Source: Bin25 sp026709415 (GTDB lineage: Bacteria > Bacteroidota > Bacteroidia > Flavobacteriales > Flavobacteriaceae). From it: a stretch of 64,000 bases of DNA. Under the pieces are notes generated by a model, which saw only the letters and a list, made by a program, of their open reading frames with translations, made no database searches and was not told the origin of the DNA. The position numbers and the translations under genes are program-made. Of the stretch, positions 35,836 through 45,066 are shown one piece after another (position 1 is the stretch's first letter; each line of letters begins with the position of its first letter). The stretch spans positions 124,001-188,000 of the forward strand of contig OZ241330.1 in NCBI GenBank assembly GCA_965200045.1, in the 5' to 3' direction.

Positions 35836-37336
35836 TAGTCGCTCCTTAAAAAGTCTTTTTTTACTAGTTGTCGTTATATTATTTTGATGATCAAAGTTCT
35901 TTGAACTGAAAATGAAGCCCTTCTGAAAAAATAAAAAAGAACCTCTTGAACTCGTTGTTCCATGAATTTCTTCAAATTCCACCCTGTAGCAGCCAAAGAG
36001 GCATTGATCGTTGGCGATGGGGCGCCTATTAGATCGTTTTCTTGCATCCGATGTTCTGTTTTGAGATGGCCAATCAGTGGCTCTATGGCCGCTCGGCGTC
36101 GGCACTTTTTCCGCTTCTTGTGCTTTTGATACAGGGTATCGTTTTTCAGTGGTTTGCCTGGCATCGATATCTTGGTCTCGCCTATCTGACGTTTTCCCCG
36201 ACCGCCTCGGTCATCGATTAGTTCTTTGGGGGCTTGACCGACGATGGATTCTTGTGGTTCCAACAAGGGTTGGATGGTTTGGCTGTCATGAGGGTTGCCC
36301 TCCAAGGCACGGATGGCTGTGATGATCATGGTTGGGCCTCTCGTCGCGATTAGGCCGACTTGATTCCCAAATTCATCCATTTGATGAGCCTTGCCTTTGG
36401 CTAGGCAAGCCGTGAACGGTTGGTGAATGGCATAGACTTTGTTTTTATCGAATCGTTGTTGATCGATCACTCGTTGATACCGATCCAGTTCTTTTTGGTA
36501 CTGTCCTTTTTGTTGGGGATCTCGTTTTCGTTCGAGCTCTCGGACTTGTCGGCCCGCTAAAGTCTTCAGTTTGGAGGTGGCCTTTTTGGCTTTTTGAGCT
36601 CGTCGGGGAGGCTTCCCGTTAAAGGTTTGACGCACCAGTTCTTTGGAGGCTTTGGCATCGGTCTGTCTCTGTTTTATCTTTTCTTTTTTGGCGATCTTGT
36701 GGCATTGATCGATGACTTTTTTATTCCGTTGGGCATCGGTCGGAAAGGTCACATGGTTCCCTTGGACGATGGTATCCGATAACACCATCGATGAGGATTT
36801 CTTGATTTCCTTTTGATGCCACGGGACGGAATAGGCAAAGATCTTTTCCACCCCCTGATTGGCCAATACGATCTCTAAAGTGACTCCAATCAGAAGGATC
36901 GCCAGGTGGTACATGTTTCATGAAATCAGAACCCGTGAAGTACGGCCTGTATGGATTTTCAATCCAGCGATCCATGAGCGTTTCATCACCCAGATGGTCA
37001 AGCCGTTTCACATCAAACAACCCACCATCACCCGAATGGGATGGGCCGGACGGCCCGTTTTGGCATACAATGAGGCTAAGGCTTTTTCAAAAGTAGACCA
37101 GTCCATCACATTGACTAGCCACTGGATCTCATGTTTTGGATGGAGTAGGCTTTCAAATGTCGATTCGAATCACGGGGGCTGTTGGAGGTACTTTTTGGAT
37201 CATTTCTACGAGGTTTTGCACATAAGATACAAATTTCCTTGCAGATTTCAAAACCCAGTTTTGGCCAGTAGGGTATCATTCAATCCCATATATCAAGGGG
37301 ATGATGGACTCTATTTGAGTTTTTAAAGAGCGACTA
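35836..37336 (-). mobile_element. IS5-like insertion sequence, about 1.5 kb
   Basis: The element is bounded by inverted ends: TAGTCGCTCCTTAAAAA at 35836 and its complement with one mismatch (TTTTTAAAGAGCGACTA) ending at 37336. The interior is GC-richer than the surroundings and encodes a DDE transposase on the minus strand. No convincing target duplication can be read. The left end also occurs as a palindromic pair at 30856-30892. Confidence 0.85.
35874..37145 (-). pseudogene. IS5-family DDE transposase, frameshifted
   Basis: Three minus-strand frames in order give one transposase. The N-terminal part (MDWSTFEKALASLYAKTGRPAHPIRVMVG, from about 37106) is broken near 37020; the next frame continues with VKRLDHLGDETLMDRWIENPYRPYFTG and DPSDWSHFRDRIGQ and breaks near 36860; the last, with 346 open codons, has GVEKIFAYSVPWHQKEI, VLSDTIVQGNHVTFPTDA (first Asp), a basic GRQVRELERK stretch, IATRGPTMIITAI, ELIDDRGGRGKRQI (second Asp) and RRRAAIEPLIGHLKTEHRM (Glu). 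The catalytic residues remain, but two frame changes should prevent production. Confidence 0.82.
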
Positions 37337-37346
37337 ATTAACATCA

Positions 37347-37436
37347 ATGAAAGTCGTCAAAGTAACACTTATCGTTTTAGCAACCCTATTCGTTGTAGGC
37401 TTAGTGGTTCAAATGTGTAGTGCCATTATGTCTTAG
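37347..37436 (+). CDS. Small single-span membrane peptide
   Basis: A 29-codon frame, MKVVKVTLIVLATLFVVGLV followed by VQMCSAIMS, starts 11 bases after the IS right end. It has a basic N-terminus and a perfect transmembrane stretch. A small hairpin (ATTTCTG / CAGAAAT at 37455-37474) follows. Its sequence end (ATGTCTTAG...TAATAAAAAA) weakly resembles that of the small ORF at 31013. Short hydrophobic peptides of this kind can be type I toxins or small regulators; this is a guess from composition. Confidence 0.4.
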   Translation: MKVVKVTLIVLATLFVVGLVVQMCSAIMS

Positions 37437-37703
37437 TCTAATAAAAAACGGTGAATTTCTGCTTCTACAGAAATCCTTTCAAAACGTTTTTTTGAACACC
37501 AAAACGGATATTGAACCAACCCCTCAAGAAACCATTTTTGAAGTGTGTTCGAATGGTTGGTAGCGAATGCGTGCTTTTGCATTTAAAAAGTAAACAGTTT
37601 GTTATAGCGTTTTTACTTCGTTCCTTGAAAAAACACTATCAGGCTCTGCCGAGAGCTTGAGGGCGATTCTATTAAAACCCTTTTGAAATCAAAAAAAAGA
37701 AGC

Positions 37704-38241
37704 ATGGGTTAGGGTATTGCTACCTTTCAAAAAGGGAAGTCTTCGGGAGGTTGTCTGGGAAATCATATTGATCGACACGTCGATTCTCCCTATTCCTATG
37801 CAAATGCCGATCCTAAAAAATTACATCTCAATTGGGATCGATTCCTCGAAGGCTATGATGGATCAACGCATTGATCGATGCATTGAGTGGCATTATGACC
37901 ACCGCACCAAAATAGGAAAGTTTCAAAAAATCTAAAGCCATGTGGACACCCATTCAATGGATCTTCTGCCCCCCCTGATGACATGAAAGCCATTGAAAGC
38001 GACCCGATTAAACATGAATAGTGACGTCAACGATATTGGGGTGGTTTGTATGGTGAACAAGACATTGTCAAGTGTCATCGAACATTGGGGTGAAAAAACA
38101 CCCCATATTCATGCCGTAGCCGTGCCATTGAATGACCAAGGATGATTGATGGACAATCGTTTTAACCCCAAACGTTCGCGGGACATCCAAGATGAATATC
38201 ACCAACAAGTGAGTCGTCACTTTTACACAAAAAATGGGTAA
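37704..38241 (+). pseudogene. MobV-type relaxase (plasmid mobilisation), decayed
   Basis: Several frames contain unmistakable MobV/Pre relaxase text. From an ATG at 37704, after an early TAG, the frame reads GIATFQKGKSSGG, LGNHIDRHVDSPYSYANADP and KKLHLNWDRFLEGYDGS before a TGA. After further shifts, about 38020-38150 gives DVNDIGVVCMVNKTLSSVIEHW and then GEKTPHIHAVAVPLNDQG, the metal-binding HxH motif of the family, and later DIQDEYHQQVSRHFYT. The C-terminal domains are missing. It shows that a mobilisable plasmid or transposon once integrated here. Confidence 0.78.
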
Positions 38242-38406
38242 TAAAAATCATTAGCTCCAATGAAAGAAGCATTATAGAATGTTTGGTGTTGATTCAATAT
38301 CGACGCCAAGATTCAAAAAAGTTTAAACTAAGGTTGTTAAATTGGATTTTATTGATTTAAAAAACTTTCATTAAGTGATTGGGGATAGTCATGTATCTTT
38401 GTAAGT

Positions 38407-39603
38407 ATGGGTTCTGTTGGTCAAACGATTGTTTCAGATCGAGGGGAAGCGGATTATTTTCATGGAAGGCAGGAAGAGATTGATTTCGTAAAGGGGATTT
38501 TAGAAAAATCTCAAGAAAAGAAAAAAGCACACTCTGTTTTAATACAAGGGGCTCCAGGCGTTGGTAAAACAGCATTGTTAAGAAAACTTGAAGAGGTAGG
38601 TAAAAAGTTAGGTTGGCATATTGCTAAAATGGAGTTTGAAGCTTTCTGGGATGTGAATGTATTGCATCATGTTTTATTCAAACAAAAGAAATTTGAAAAA
38701 AGAGCAAAGGAAATTCGTGGTGATATTGGTTTATTGAAAGGTTCGATGCGTTATGAAAAGACAAAACCTATCTTTTCAAAAATGATTCAGTCGATTCAAA
38801 AACCGATGATTTTAGTGTTGGATGAAGCTCAAATGATCAGTTATGGTCATACCAAAGATAGTCCTGAAATGAAACAAGCGTCTTATGTCTTAAATCAATT
38901 TCATAATTTACAAAATAAAAAAGGGTTGATTTTTTTAGTCGCTGGTTTAGGTGATACGAGAAAAATATTTAAAGATTTTAAAATATCTCGATTTAATAGT
39001 CGTTGCGTTATCAATTTAAATCTTTTAGATCGTGAATCAGAAAAGAGGATTATTCAAGATTATTTAGTGAAAGGGGGTGGAGTCGATTCTCGAAATCCTG
39101 ATCTTTTGCATTGGATTGATCGAATATCACAAGAAACGTATCAATGGGCTCATCATATTTCATGTTATGGGCAAGTAGCGTTGGAAATGGTAAAAAACAA
39201 AAAAGGAATCTTATCGAATCAGATATTAACAGAGGTGCTAGAAGAATCAAGAGAGTTGAAAATAGAATATTATGATGGCCGTTTTGAAGAATTGCAGGCA
39301 TTTGAAAGAGCCTCGATATTTTATGCTTTATTTGAAAACGAAGTGAAAGAAAAGGTGATTATAGGTAATCAAGTAGAGTCTGATTTTGAAATCAATCCGA
39401 TTGTTAAAAATGCTGAAAGTATGTTTCAAGATGTTGTTTCGAGAGGGATTATACAAATCCGCAGAGATGGGTTTTATGAAATTCCGATACCTTCATTACG
39501 AACTTGGATGCTTGGCGAATATCAAGAGTATTTAAAAATGATGAATCAAAAACCAAGCCCTAAAATTCAAAAGTTATTCCAAGCATTGAAACAATCTTCG
39601 TAA
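38407..39603 (+). CDS. AAA ATPase family (copy 4), intact, unknown function
   Basis: The only complete copy of the family: 398 residues. An N-terminal motif TIVSDRGEADYFHGRQEEID precedes Walker A (QGAPGVGKTALLRKLEE, about 46-62), Walker B PMILVLDEAQM (about 134-144), a sensor-like FLVAGLGDTRKIFKDFKISRFNSR, then WAHHISCYGQVA and a C-terminal region ending EIPIPSLRTWMLGEYQEYLKMM that looks like a winged helix. The layout recalls Orc1/Cdc6-like or AAA_16 ATPases that sense a partner and bind DNA. There is no transposase or toxin gene adjoining. It ends at a clear hairpin. Codons are AT-rich relative to neighbours. Confidence 0.8.
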   Translation: MGSVGQTIVSDRGEADYFHGRQEEIDFVKGILEKSQEKKKAHSVLIQGAPGVGKTALLRKLEEVGKKLGWHIAKMEFEAFWDVNVLHHVLFKQKKFEKRAKEIRGDIGLLKGSMRYEKTKPIFSKMIQSIQKPMILVLDEAQMISYGHTKDSPEMKQASYVLNQFHNLQNKKGLIFLVAGLGDTRKIFKDFKISRFNSRCVINLNLLDRESEKRIIQDYLVKGGGVDSRNPDLLHWIDRISQETYQWAHHISCYGQVALEMVKNKKGILSNQILTEVLEESRELKIEYYDGRFEELQAFERASIFYALFENEVKEKVIIGNQVESDFEINPIVKNAESMFQDVVSRGIIQIRRDGFYEIPIPSLRTWMLGEYQEYLKMMNQKPSPKIQKLFQALKQSS

Positions 39604-39640
39604 AAAGACGAAAGTCAAAGATTGGTATAATCTCTATAAA

Positions 39641-39671
39641 ATAAGGGAATTACATAGTTCCCTTATATTTT
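39641..39671 (+). terminator. Hairpin after the intact ATPase gene
   Basis: A nine-base perfect stem (ATAAGGGAA / TTCCCTTAT) with an eight-base loop and AT-rich tail, 38 bases after the stop codon; likely a transcription terminator. Confidence 0.65.
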
Positions 39672-39737
39672 AAATAGGAAGTTGAAAGTGGACAATGAGT
39701 ATTTTCACAAAAAGTTGAGACAGATGAGGGATTCCAA

Positions 39738-39872
39738 ATGAAAACAACTCGTAAAACTATATTTTTGAGAACTTTTATCTTTGGAAAATACTATCTTTTT
39801 TTATTGTTAACGATTTCATTCATACGGTTTTCTATGACTTCGAATATCATTGACATTTCTCTAAAGTTCTAA
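39738..39872 (+). CDS. Possible small membrane peptide
   Basis: A 44-codon frame (MKTTRKTIFLRTFIFGKYYL..., then a hydrophobic stretch) in the 318-base gap between the ATPase and the methyltransferase. Only its hydrophobic helix and start codon support it. A perfect 18-base palindrome (TGATACCATATGGTATCA, 39907-39924) lies beyond it and touches the methyltransferase stop codon. Confidence 0.22.
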   Translation: MKTTRKTIFLRTFIFGKYYLFLLLTISFIRFSMTSNIIDISLKF

Positions 39873-39921
39873 AATATAAAAAGTTAACAAGTTGTAGCTT
39901 CTGATGTGATACCATATGGTA

Positions 39922-40683
39922 TCAAACTCTCTTGATAGCGATGGGGATGATTTCTTCAAAATCTAATCGATAGCGCTCTAATTCACTTTGCTTTAATTCT
40001 GATGCATAGTTGATAAACTCAACATGAAATCCTTTTTTCTCTAATCGTATTTTGTAATCCATCCCATAGACTCGTACATGGTCATATTGACCAAAGTGTT
40101 TTTTACGCATTTTTTTGGATTTAATTTGGGGATTCTCATAGGTTGTTTTGGATTTTGAATTGAGGGGAACCATGGCAATTAATATCCCCGTGATTGTCAA
40201 TATCCGATACAGTTCCCTCATTGCTTGAGCATCATTTTCTATATGTTCCAATACATGATTGCACATGATCAAATCAAATGTCTGATCATCGAATGGAAGA
40301 TGGCAAAGATCAACTTTGAGGTCTGCCAGTGAACTAGTTAAATCCGCCGTCGTATAATCCCAGTTTTGAATTTCTTTAAATTGTTTTAACAGTGGCGGTT
40401 CAGGAGCAAAATGAATGACTTTCAGTTTTCTATCCAACAAATCTGTTTTGTTTTTCATATAAAGCCATAATAATCGATGACGTTCTAAAGAAAAAGTTCC
40501 TGGACATAACGCCTTTTTTCGATAATTATTTCCATATCCATATCCTAAAAATTGGCTATAACTGCTCTGATCAATGGGATCTGTGTATTGACTACCAGAA
40601 TAGAGAACCTTTAAGATGGGACGAATCCACTCTCCCACGGTAATGAGAATGACTCTAGGAAACAATCGGAGAACCCATTTCAC
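39922..40683 (-). CDS. Class I SAM-dependent methyltransferase
   Basis: A 253-residue methyltransferase of the Methyltransf_11 type. The SAM-binding region starts at LKVIHFAPEPPLLKQF, with acidic motif II region DYTTADL, and the post-motif LPFDDQTFDLIMCNHVLEHIENDAQAMRELYRIL. The N-terminus carries a hydrophobic segment. It is the last gene of a minus-strand run gpmI, thioredoxin-like, map, methyltransferase with spacings of 19 bases or fewer. Substrate unknown; a sugar or lipid substrate is common for this type. Confidence 0.78.
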   Translation of the reverse strand: MKWVLRLFPRVILITVGEWIRPILKVLYSGSQYTDPIDQSSYSQFLGYGYGNNYRKKALCPGTFSLERHRLLWLYMKNKTDLLDRKLKVIHFAPEPPLLKQFKEIQNWDYTTADLTSSLADLKVDLCHLPFDDQTFDLIMCNHVLEHIENDAQAMRELYRILTITGILIAMVPLNSKSKTTYENPQIKSKKMRKKHFGQYDHVRVYGMDYKIRLEKKGFHVEFINYASELKQSELERYRLDFEEIIPIAIKRV

Positions 40684-40702
40684 TGATTCAACTATTTGGC
40701 TA

Positions 40703-41509
40703 TTAATTGAAGGGAGCTTCTTCTGGAGTATAAATACCTAATGCTTCGTGAATGTAATCAAAAGTAGAAAGCAAACATGGTTTATTGTTGACCATGGCCA
40801 CATTATGCTCAAAATGGGCACTTGGTTTTCCATCATCGGTAAAAATCGTTGATTTATCTTCTCCTAAGGAAACCTGGTAGGTTCCCATATTGATCATGGG
40901 TTCAATGGCCAACACCATGCCATTAACGAGTTTTTTTCCTTGACCCATTTTACCATAATTGGGCACTTGTGGTTCTTCATGTAACTCTTTCCCAAGACCA
41001 TGGCCCACCAAATCTCTAACAATTCCAAAGCCTTGTAATTTATTGTGTTGTTCAATCGCATAAGAAATATCCCCCACCCGATTGCCGTGGACAAATGCTG
41101 AAATCCCTTTATAGAGGGATTCTTTAGTGGTGGTAATCAAATGCTTGATTTCCTTAGAAACTTCACCAACCTCAAACGTGTAGGCATGATCTCCATAAAA
41201 TCCGTTCATCAATACCCCACAATCGATGGAAACGATGTCCCCTTGTTGAAAGGGTTTGTCATTGGGAACCCCATGAACCACCACATCATTGGGACTAATA
41301 CATAAGGTATTGGGAAAATCATACATTCCCTTAAAACCGGGAAGACCGCCATGGTCTCTAATAAATTCTTCCGCCAGGCGATCTAATTCCAAGCCATTGG
41401 CTCCTGGAATAATCTTTTGAGCTAGTAACCCTAATGTACGTGAAACCAATTGGGCGCTTTGCCGAATGAGCTCAATTTCTTCAGATGATTTCAACCTGAT
41501 TTTGCCCAT
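40703..41509 (-). CDS. map: Type I methionine aminopeptidase
   Basis: The 268-residue enzyme removes the initiator Met from new proteins. Metal ligands and substrate His are in place: VVHGVPNDKPFQQGDIVSIDCGVLMNGFYGDHAYTF holds H, D and D; LVGHGLGKELHEEPQVPNYG holds the His; and FTDDGKPSAHFEHNVAM holds the final Glu. The C-terminus is some 15 residues longer than in E. coli. It follows the thioredoxin-like gene without any gap. Confidence 0.93.
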   Translation of the reverse strand: MGKIRLKSSEEIELIRQSAQLVSRTLGLLAQKIIPGANGLELDRLAEEFIRDHGGLPGFKGMYDFPNTLCISPNDVVVHGVPNDKPFQQGDIVSIDCGVLMNGFYGDHAYTFEVGEVSKEIKHLITTTKESLYKGISAFVHGNRVGDISYAIEQHNKLQGFGIVRDLVGHGLGKELHEEPQVPNYGKMGQGKKLVNGMVLAIEPMINMGTYQVSLGEDKSTIFTDDGKPSAHFEHNVAMVNNKPCLLSTFDYIHEALGIYTPEEAPFN

Positions 41510-42082
41510 TTAAAAATCATAATAGGCATCTTGATAAGGTTCTTTTTTGAGGATTTTTGAAAGATCTTGATGAAGGCTTTGTATCGGAAATTCAACGATA
41601 CGATTTAATTCGATACCACTTTCAAAAAGAATTAAAGTAGGGACTTTTTGGATATTATAATTCAGCTCCATACCATCAGGACTGTCTTTATCTTCAGTCA
41701 ATGCATACATCTCAATTTTATCATGTGATATTTCTAGAGAATCTAAAATTTTAATCATGGATCCTAATTCTCGATGGGTATCGATACACCAAGTCCCCAT
41801 AAAAATTTTAGCCGTTAAGTTTTGAACATACGTTTTGTGTTGGTCTGTCCAATTTTCAGGGATTCGGTACTTTTCATATGAATTCTGATACCATTGGTTG
41901 TATGTTGGGTTTAATTCTAGATTTTTCCGATTGATTTGCCCCACTAAAATGGTATCATTATCCTCATTGATAATCTGGAGGACATCTAAAGGTTTTAATT
42001 CAGAATGGCTTGTCGTTTTTTGACCACAACCTTGAGACAGTAACGCTGTCAAGCAAAAACAAGTATAAATCCACTTTTTCAT
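41510..42082 (-). CDS. Thioredoxin-like lipoprotein
   Basis: A 190-residue protein with a lipoprotein signal (LSQGC, about Cys19) and a thioredoxin-fold domain in which the active site reads GTWCIDTHRE: WCxDT instead of the usual WCxxC, so it has a single Cys and is unlikely to be a normal disulfide oxidoreductase. Related Bacteroidota proteins have the same WCxDTxRE site; their role is not known to me. It overlaps gpmI by four bases and abuts map. Confidence 0.75.
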   Translation of the reverse strand: MKKWIYTCFCLTALLSQGCGQKTTSHSELKPLDVLQIINEDNDTILVGQINRKNLELNPTYNQWYQNSYEKYRIPENWTDQHKTYVQNLTAKIFMGTWCIDTHRELGSMIKILDSLEISHDKIEMYALTEDKDSPDGMELNYNIQKVPTLILFESGIELNRIVEFPIQSLHQDLSKILKKEPYQDAYYDF

Positions 42083-43604
42083 TGATTATTTATTAATGAT
42101 TGACTGTTCATCAAATCTGGTTTTTGAATGCCCATCAAATCTAATACAGTTGGTGCGATATCACCTAATATTCCAGATTTGACTTTTCTTTTTTTTGAAT
42201 CCACCAAAATCAGTGGTACTGGATTGGTTGTGTGCGATGTATGGGGAGTGCTATCAGGGTTTTTCATGGTTTCACAATTACCGTGATCGGCAATAATGAT
42301 CGAAATATAATCTTCTTTTGCAGCCGTCTTGATAACGGATGCAACACAAGCATCGACCGTTTCACAAGCCTCGATGGCTGCTGAAAGTACTCCCGTATGA
42401 CCAACCATATCTGGATTGGCAAAATTGACGCATATAAAATCAGGATGTTTGTCATGGATATATTCAATCAACTGATCTCTTACTTGATAAGCACTCATTT
42501 GAGGTTGCAAATCATATGTCGCCACCTTTGGGGAGGGGCAAATAATACGGTATTCATTTTCAAAAGGGTTTCTTGACCTCCATTAAAAAAATAGGTGACA
42601 TGTGGATATTTTTCTGTTTCCGCAATGCGAAGTTGTGTTTTACTTTCTTTAGAAAGTATTTCACCCAATGTGTCTTTAATATCTTGACGATCAAACAAGA
42701 CTTTAATCCCTCTAAATGAATCATCATAATTAGTCATGGTGACAACATAGAGATCCAGTGGATTCAAATCGAATGCATCCATCGAACGTTGTGATAAGAC
42801 AGAAGTCAATTCTCTTCCTCTGTCAGTCCGAAAGTTAAAAAACAAGACCACATCTCCTGATTTTATTTTGCCTATAGGCTGATGGTTAGAATCTATTTTT
42901 ACGATAGGGGGCAAAAATTCATCCGTGATTCCATGATTGTATTGCTGTTCAATTGCGTCGGAAAAATCAGTCGTTGTCATTCCTTGACCTTTAACCAATA
43001 AATCATATGCCTTTTTGATGCGTTCCCATCGATTGTCTCGATCCATAGCATAATAGCGCCCAATCACCGAACAAAGTTCACCGACCGATTGATCCATAAA
43101 TTTTTCTATGCGAGAAACAAAGCCTTTCCCTGATTTAGGGTCAACATCTCTACCATCGGTAAAAGCATGTAGTTTCACATTTTGATGTCCTATAGATTTT
43201 ATCACATCCATCAATCCTTCCAAATGATCGATATGCGAGTGGACACCACCGTCCGAAAGCAGGCCCATTAAATGGATGGGGTTTTGTTTTTTTTTGGCAT
43301 ATTCAATCGCTTGAATCAATACAGGATTTTCGACCAGTTGGTTGTTGTTTATGGCCATTGAGATTTTGGCTAAATCTTGATAAACAATCCTTCCAGCTCC
43401 TATATTCATATGGCCCACTTCACTGTTTCCCATTTGACCCTTGGGTAAACCAACATGCAATCCATCCGTACGAAGTGTTGTGTGGTTATATTTTTTATAG
43501 AGGCTATCGATAAAAGGCGTTTTAGCTAAATCAATGGCCGATACCTTTTGATCAGGTGCTATCCCCCATCCATCCAAAATCATCAAAATAACTTTTTGAC
43601 TCAT
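42079..43604 (-). pseudogene. gpmI: 2,3-bisphosphoglycerate-independent phosphoglycerate mutase, one-base frameshift
   Basis: The glycolytic enzyme is encoded in two frames. The first, from ATG 43604 (MSQKVILMILDGWG), carries the catalytic Ser region GLPKGQMGNSEVGHMNIGAGR and HLMGLLSDGGVHSHIDH, FTDGRDVDP and FFNFRTDRGREL, up to YFFNGGQE near 42580. The second continues at once with NPFENEYRIICPSPKVATYDLQ text, then MVGHTGV, IIADHGNCETM and TSHTTNPVP, the remaining metal-binding motifs. Adding one base at GAAACCC (about 42573-42580) restores a single normal-length protein. The rest is fully conserved, so this is either a sequencing/assembly error or a very recent mutation. It leads the run of four minus-strand genes. 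Confidence 0.85.
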
Positions 43605-43650
43605 TATACTTTTTGTAAAAGTAAAAATTTGACTTGCCTCTATCAATTCA

Positions 43651-43677
43651 TTGAATTGAAAAAATCAAATTATTTTG
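43651..43677 (+). promoter_or_regulatory. Promoter-like boxes of rsgA
   Basis: TTG at 43651-43653, a 17-base spacer and TATTTTG at 43671-43677 resemble the Bacteroidota -33/-7 pair. The rsgA ATG follows only eight bases later, so the transcript would be nearly leaderless. On the other strand TTG, 20 bases and TACTTTTA precede gpmI, giving a compact divergent promoter region. Confidence 0.45.
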
Positions 43678-43685
43678 TACCATCA

Positions 43686-44612
43686 ATGCTTCAAGGAACT
43701 GTCTATAAATCAACGGGCAAACATTATTGGGTAAAAACCTCCAAAGGCCTTTTTAAATGTCATTTGCGAGGACGTAATCGTATAGTAAATCAAAACAACA
43801 CCAATCCGATTGCCGTAGGTGATTTCGTTGACATCAAAGCCAATGAAAATCAAGAAGCGCTTTTAGGAGTCATTCATTCGAAACATCCTTCCAAAAATTT
43901 TCTCAGCCGAAAAGCCACACAACACCATCAAAAGCGACAAATTATTGCAAGCAATATTGATAATGCTTTAATCATCATCACATTAAAAACACCAAAAACG
44001 CATACCGAATTTATCGATCGTTGTTTGGTCAATTTAGAATTTCAAAAAATCAACAGTTGTCTGGTTTTTAATAAACTCGATATTTATGATGATCAAGAAC
44101 AAAGCAAAGTGGATCAATTCATGAGTATGTACCGTAACATTGGATACCGTTGTTTTAAGGTTTCTGCTAAAACGGGTTTAAACATACAAAGTTTAAAAGA
44201 TTTTATGTCAAACAAACTTCATTTGTTGATTGGGAATAGCGGCGTTGGTAAATCGTCTTTAATCAATAGCATGGCCCCCTCACTAAATCTCAAAACAACT
44301 CATCTAACTTCGAAAACACATGTTGGAAGACATACCACAAGAAAGACCCAGATATTTGAATTGGTCCAGAACATTCGAATCATTGACAGTCCAGGAATCA
44401 AAGGATTCGGATTGGTTGATATTCCAAAAAAGGAAATTAAACATCAATTTCCTGAATTTCTAAAGCGTAGTCATCAGTGTAGTTATTCGGACTGTTGGCA
44501 TATCAATGAACCCCATTGTCATGTTTTAGAAGCTGTCCACTCCGGAGAAATTGCCTCGTCGAGATATAATAGTTATTTGAGTATGTTGCAGACGGATTTG
44601 AAATATCGATAA
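43686..44612 (+). CDS. rsgA: Ribosome small-subunit-dependent GTPase A
   Basis: A 308-residue circularly permuted GTPase that helps 30S subunit maturation. An N-terminal OB-fold (GTVYKSTGKHYWVKTSKG) is followed by G4 FNKLD, then G1 GNSGVGKSSLINS, G2 HVGRHTTRKT and G3 DSPGIKGFG, the permuted order typical of RsgA, and a C-terminal zinc motif with CSYSDCWHINEPHCHV. I chose the ATG at 43686; the frame is open another 46 codons upstream, but that part overlaps gpmI and is not conserved. dtd follows after one base. Confidence 0.93.
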   Translation: MLQGTVYKSTGKHYWVKTSKGLFKCHLRGRNRIVNQNNTNPIAVGDFVDIKANENQEALLGVIHSKHPSKNFLSRKATQHHQKRQIIASNIDNALIIITLKTPKTHTEFIDRCLVNLEFQKINSCLVFNKLDIYDDQEQSKVDQFMSMYRNIGYRCFKVSAKTGLNIQSLKDFMSNKLHLLIGNSGVGKSSLINSMAPSLNLKTTHLTSKTHVGRHTTRKTQIFELVQNIRIIDSPGIKGFGLVDIPKKEIKHQFPEFLKRSHQCSYSDCWHINEPHCHVLEAVHSGEIASSRYNSYLSMLQTDLKYR

Positions 44613-44613
44613 T

Positions 44614-45066
44614 ATGCGAATGGTCATTCAACGAGTAAGTCAAGCTTCGGTTACCATCAACCATCTTGAAACGCGTTCCATAGGAAAAGGGCTCGTTGTT
44701 TTACTGGGGATAGAATATCGAGATGATAACAGCGATGTGGACTGGCTGGTTCAAAAACTTGTCCAACTGCGCATCTTCAGTGATCCATCCAATAAAATGA
44801 ATCTCTCTTTATTAGATGTACAAGGAGAATTGCTCATTATCAGTCAATTCACGTTAATGGCTTCAACTAAAAAGGGAAACCGACCTTCATTTATTGATGC
44901 CGCCAATCCAGCATTGGCGATTCCTTTATACGAACGTTTTATCGAATTAGCCCAAGGAGTCATTTCTGGAAGAGTTTCACACGGTGAATTTGGTGCAGAT
45001 ATGAAAGTGAATTTAATCAATGATGGTCCTGTGACCATACTCATTGATTCTAAAAATAGAGAGTAG
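44614..45066 (+). CDS. dtd: D-aminoacyl-tRNA deacylase
   Basis: The 150-residue homodimeric enzyme hydrolyses D-amino acids from tRNA. The conserved N-terminus MRMVIQRVSQASVTI, the SQFTLMASTKKGNRPSF motif containing the catalytic SQxT, and the C-terminal Gly-X-Pro motif NDGPVTILID are all present. Length is normal. It is the second gene of the rsgA-dtd pair. Confidence 0.94.
   Translation: MRMVIQRVSQASVTINHLETRSIGKGLVVLLGIEYRDDNSDVDWLVQKLVQLRIFSDPSNKMNLSLLDVQGELLIISQFTLMASTKKGNRPSFIDAANPALAIPLYERFIELAQGVISGRVSHGEFGADMKVNLINDGPVTILIDSKNRE

Noticed and set aside
24836..39660. Similar strings GGGAAATTACATAGT (24849) and GGGAATTACATAGT (39645) downstream of two ATPase copies, suspected as a shared border.
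   Set aside because: Their orientation relative to the two ATPase genes is opposite and the similarity stops after 15 bases.
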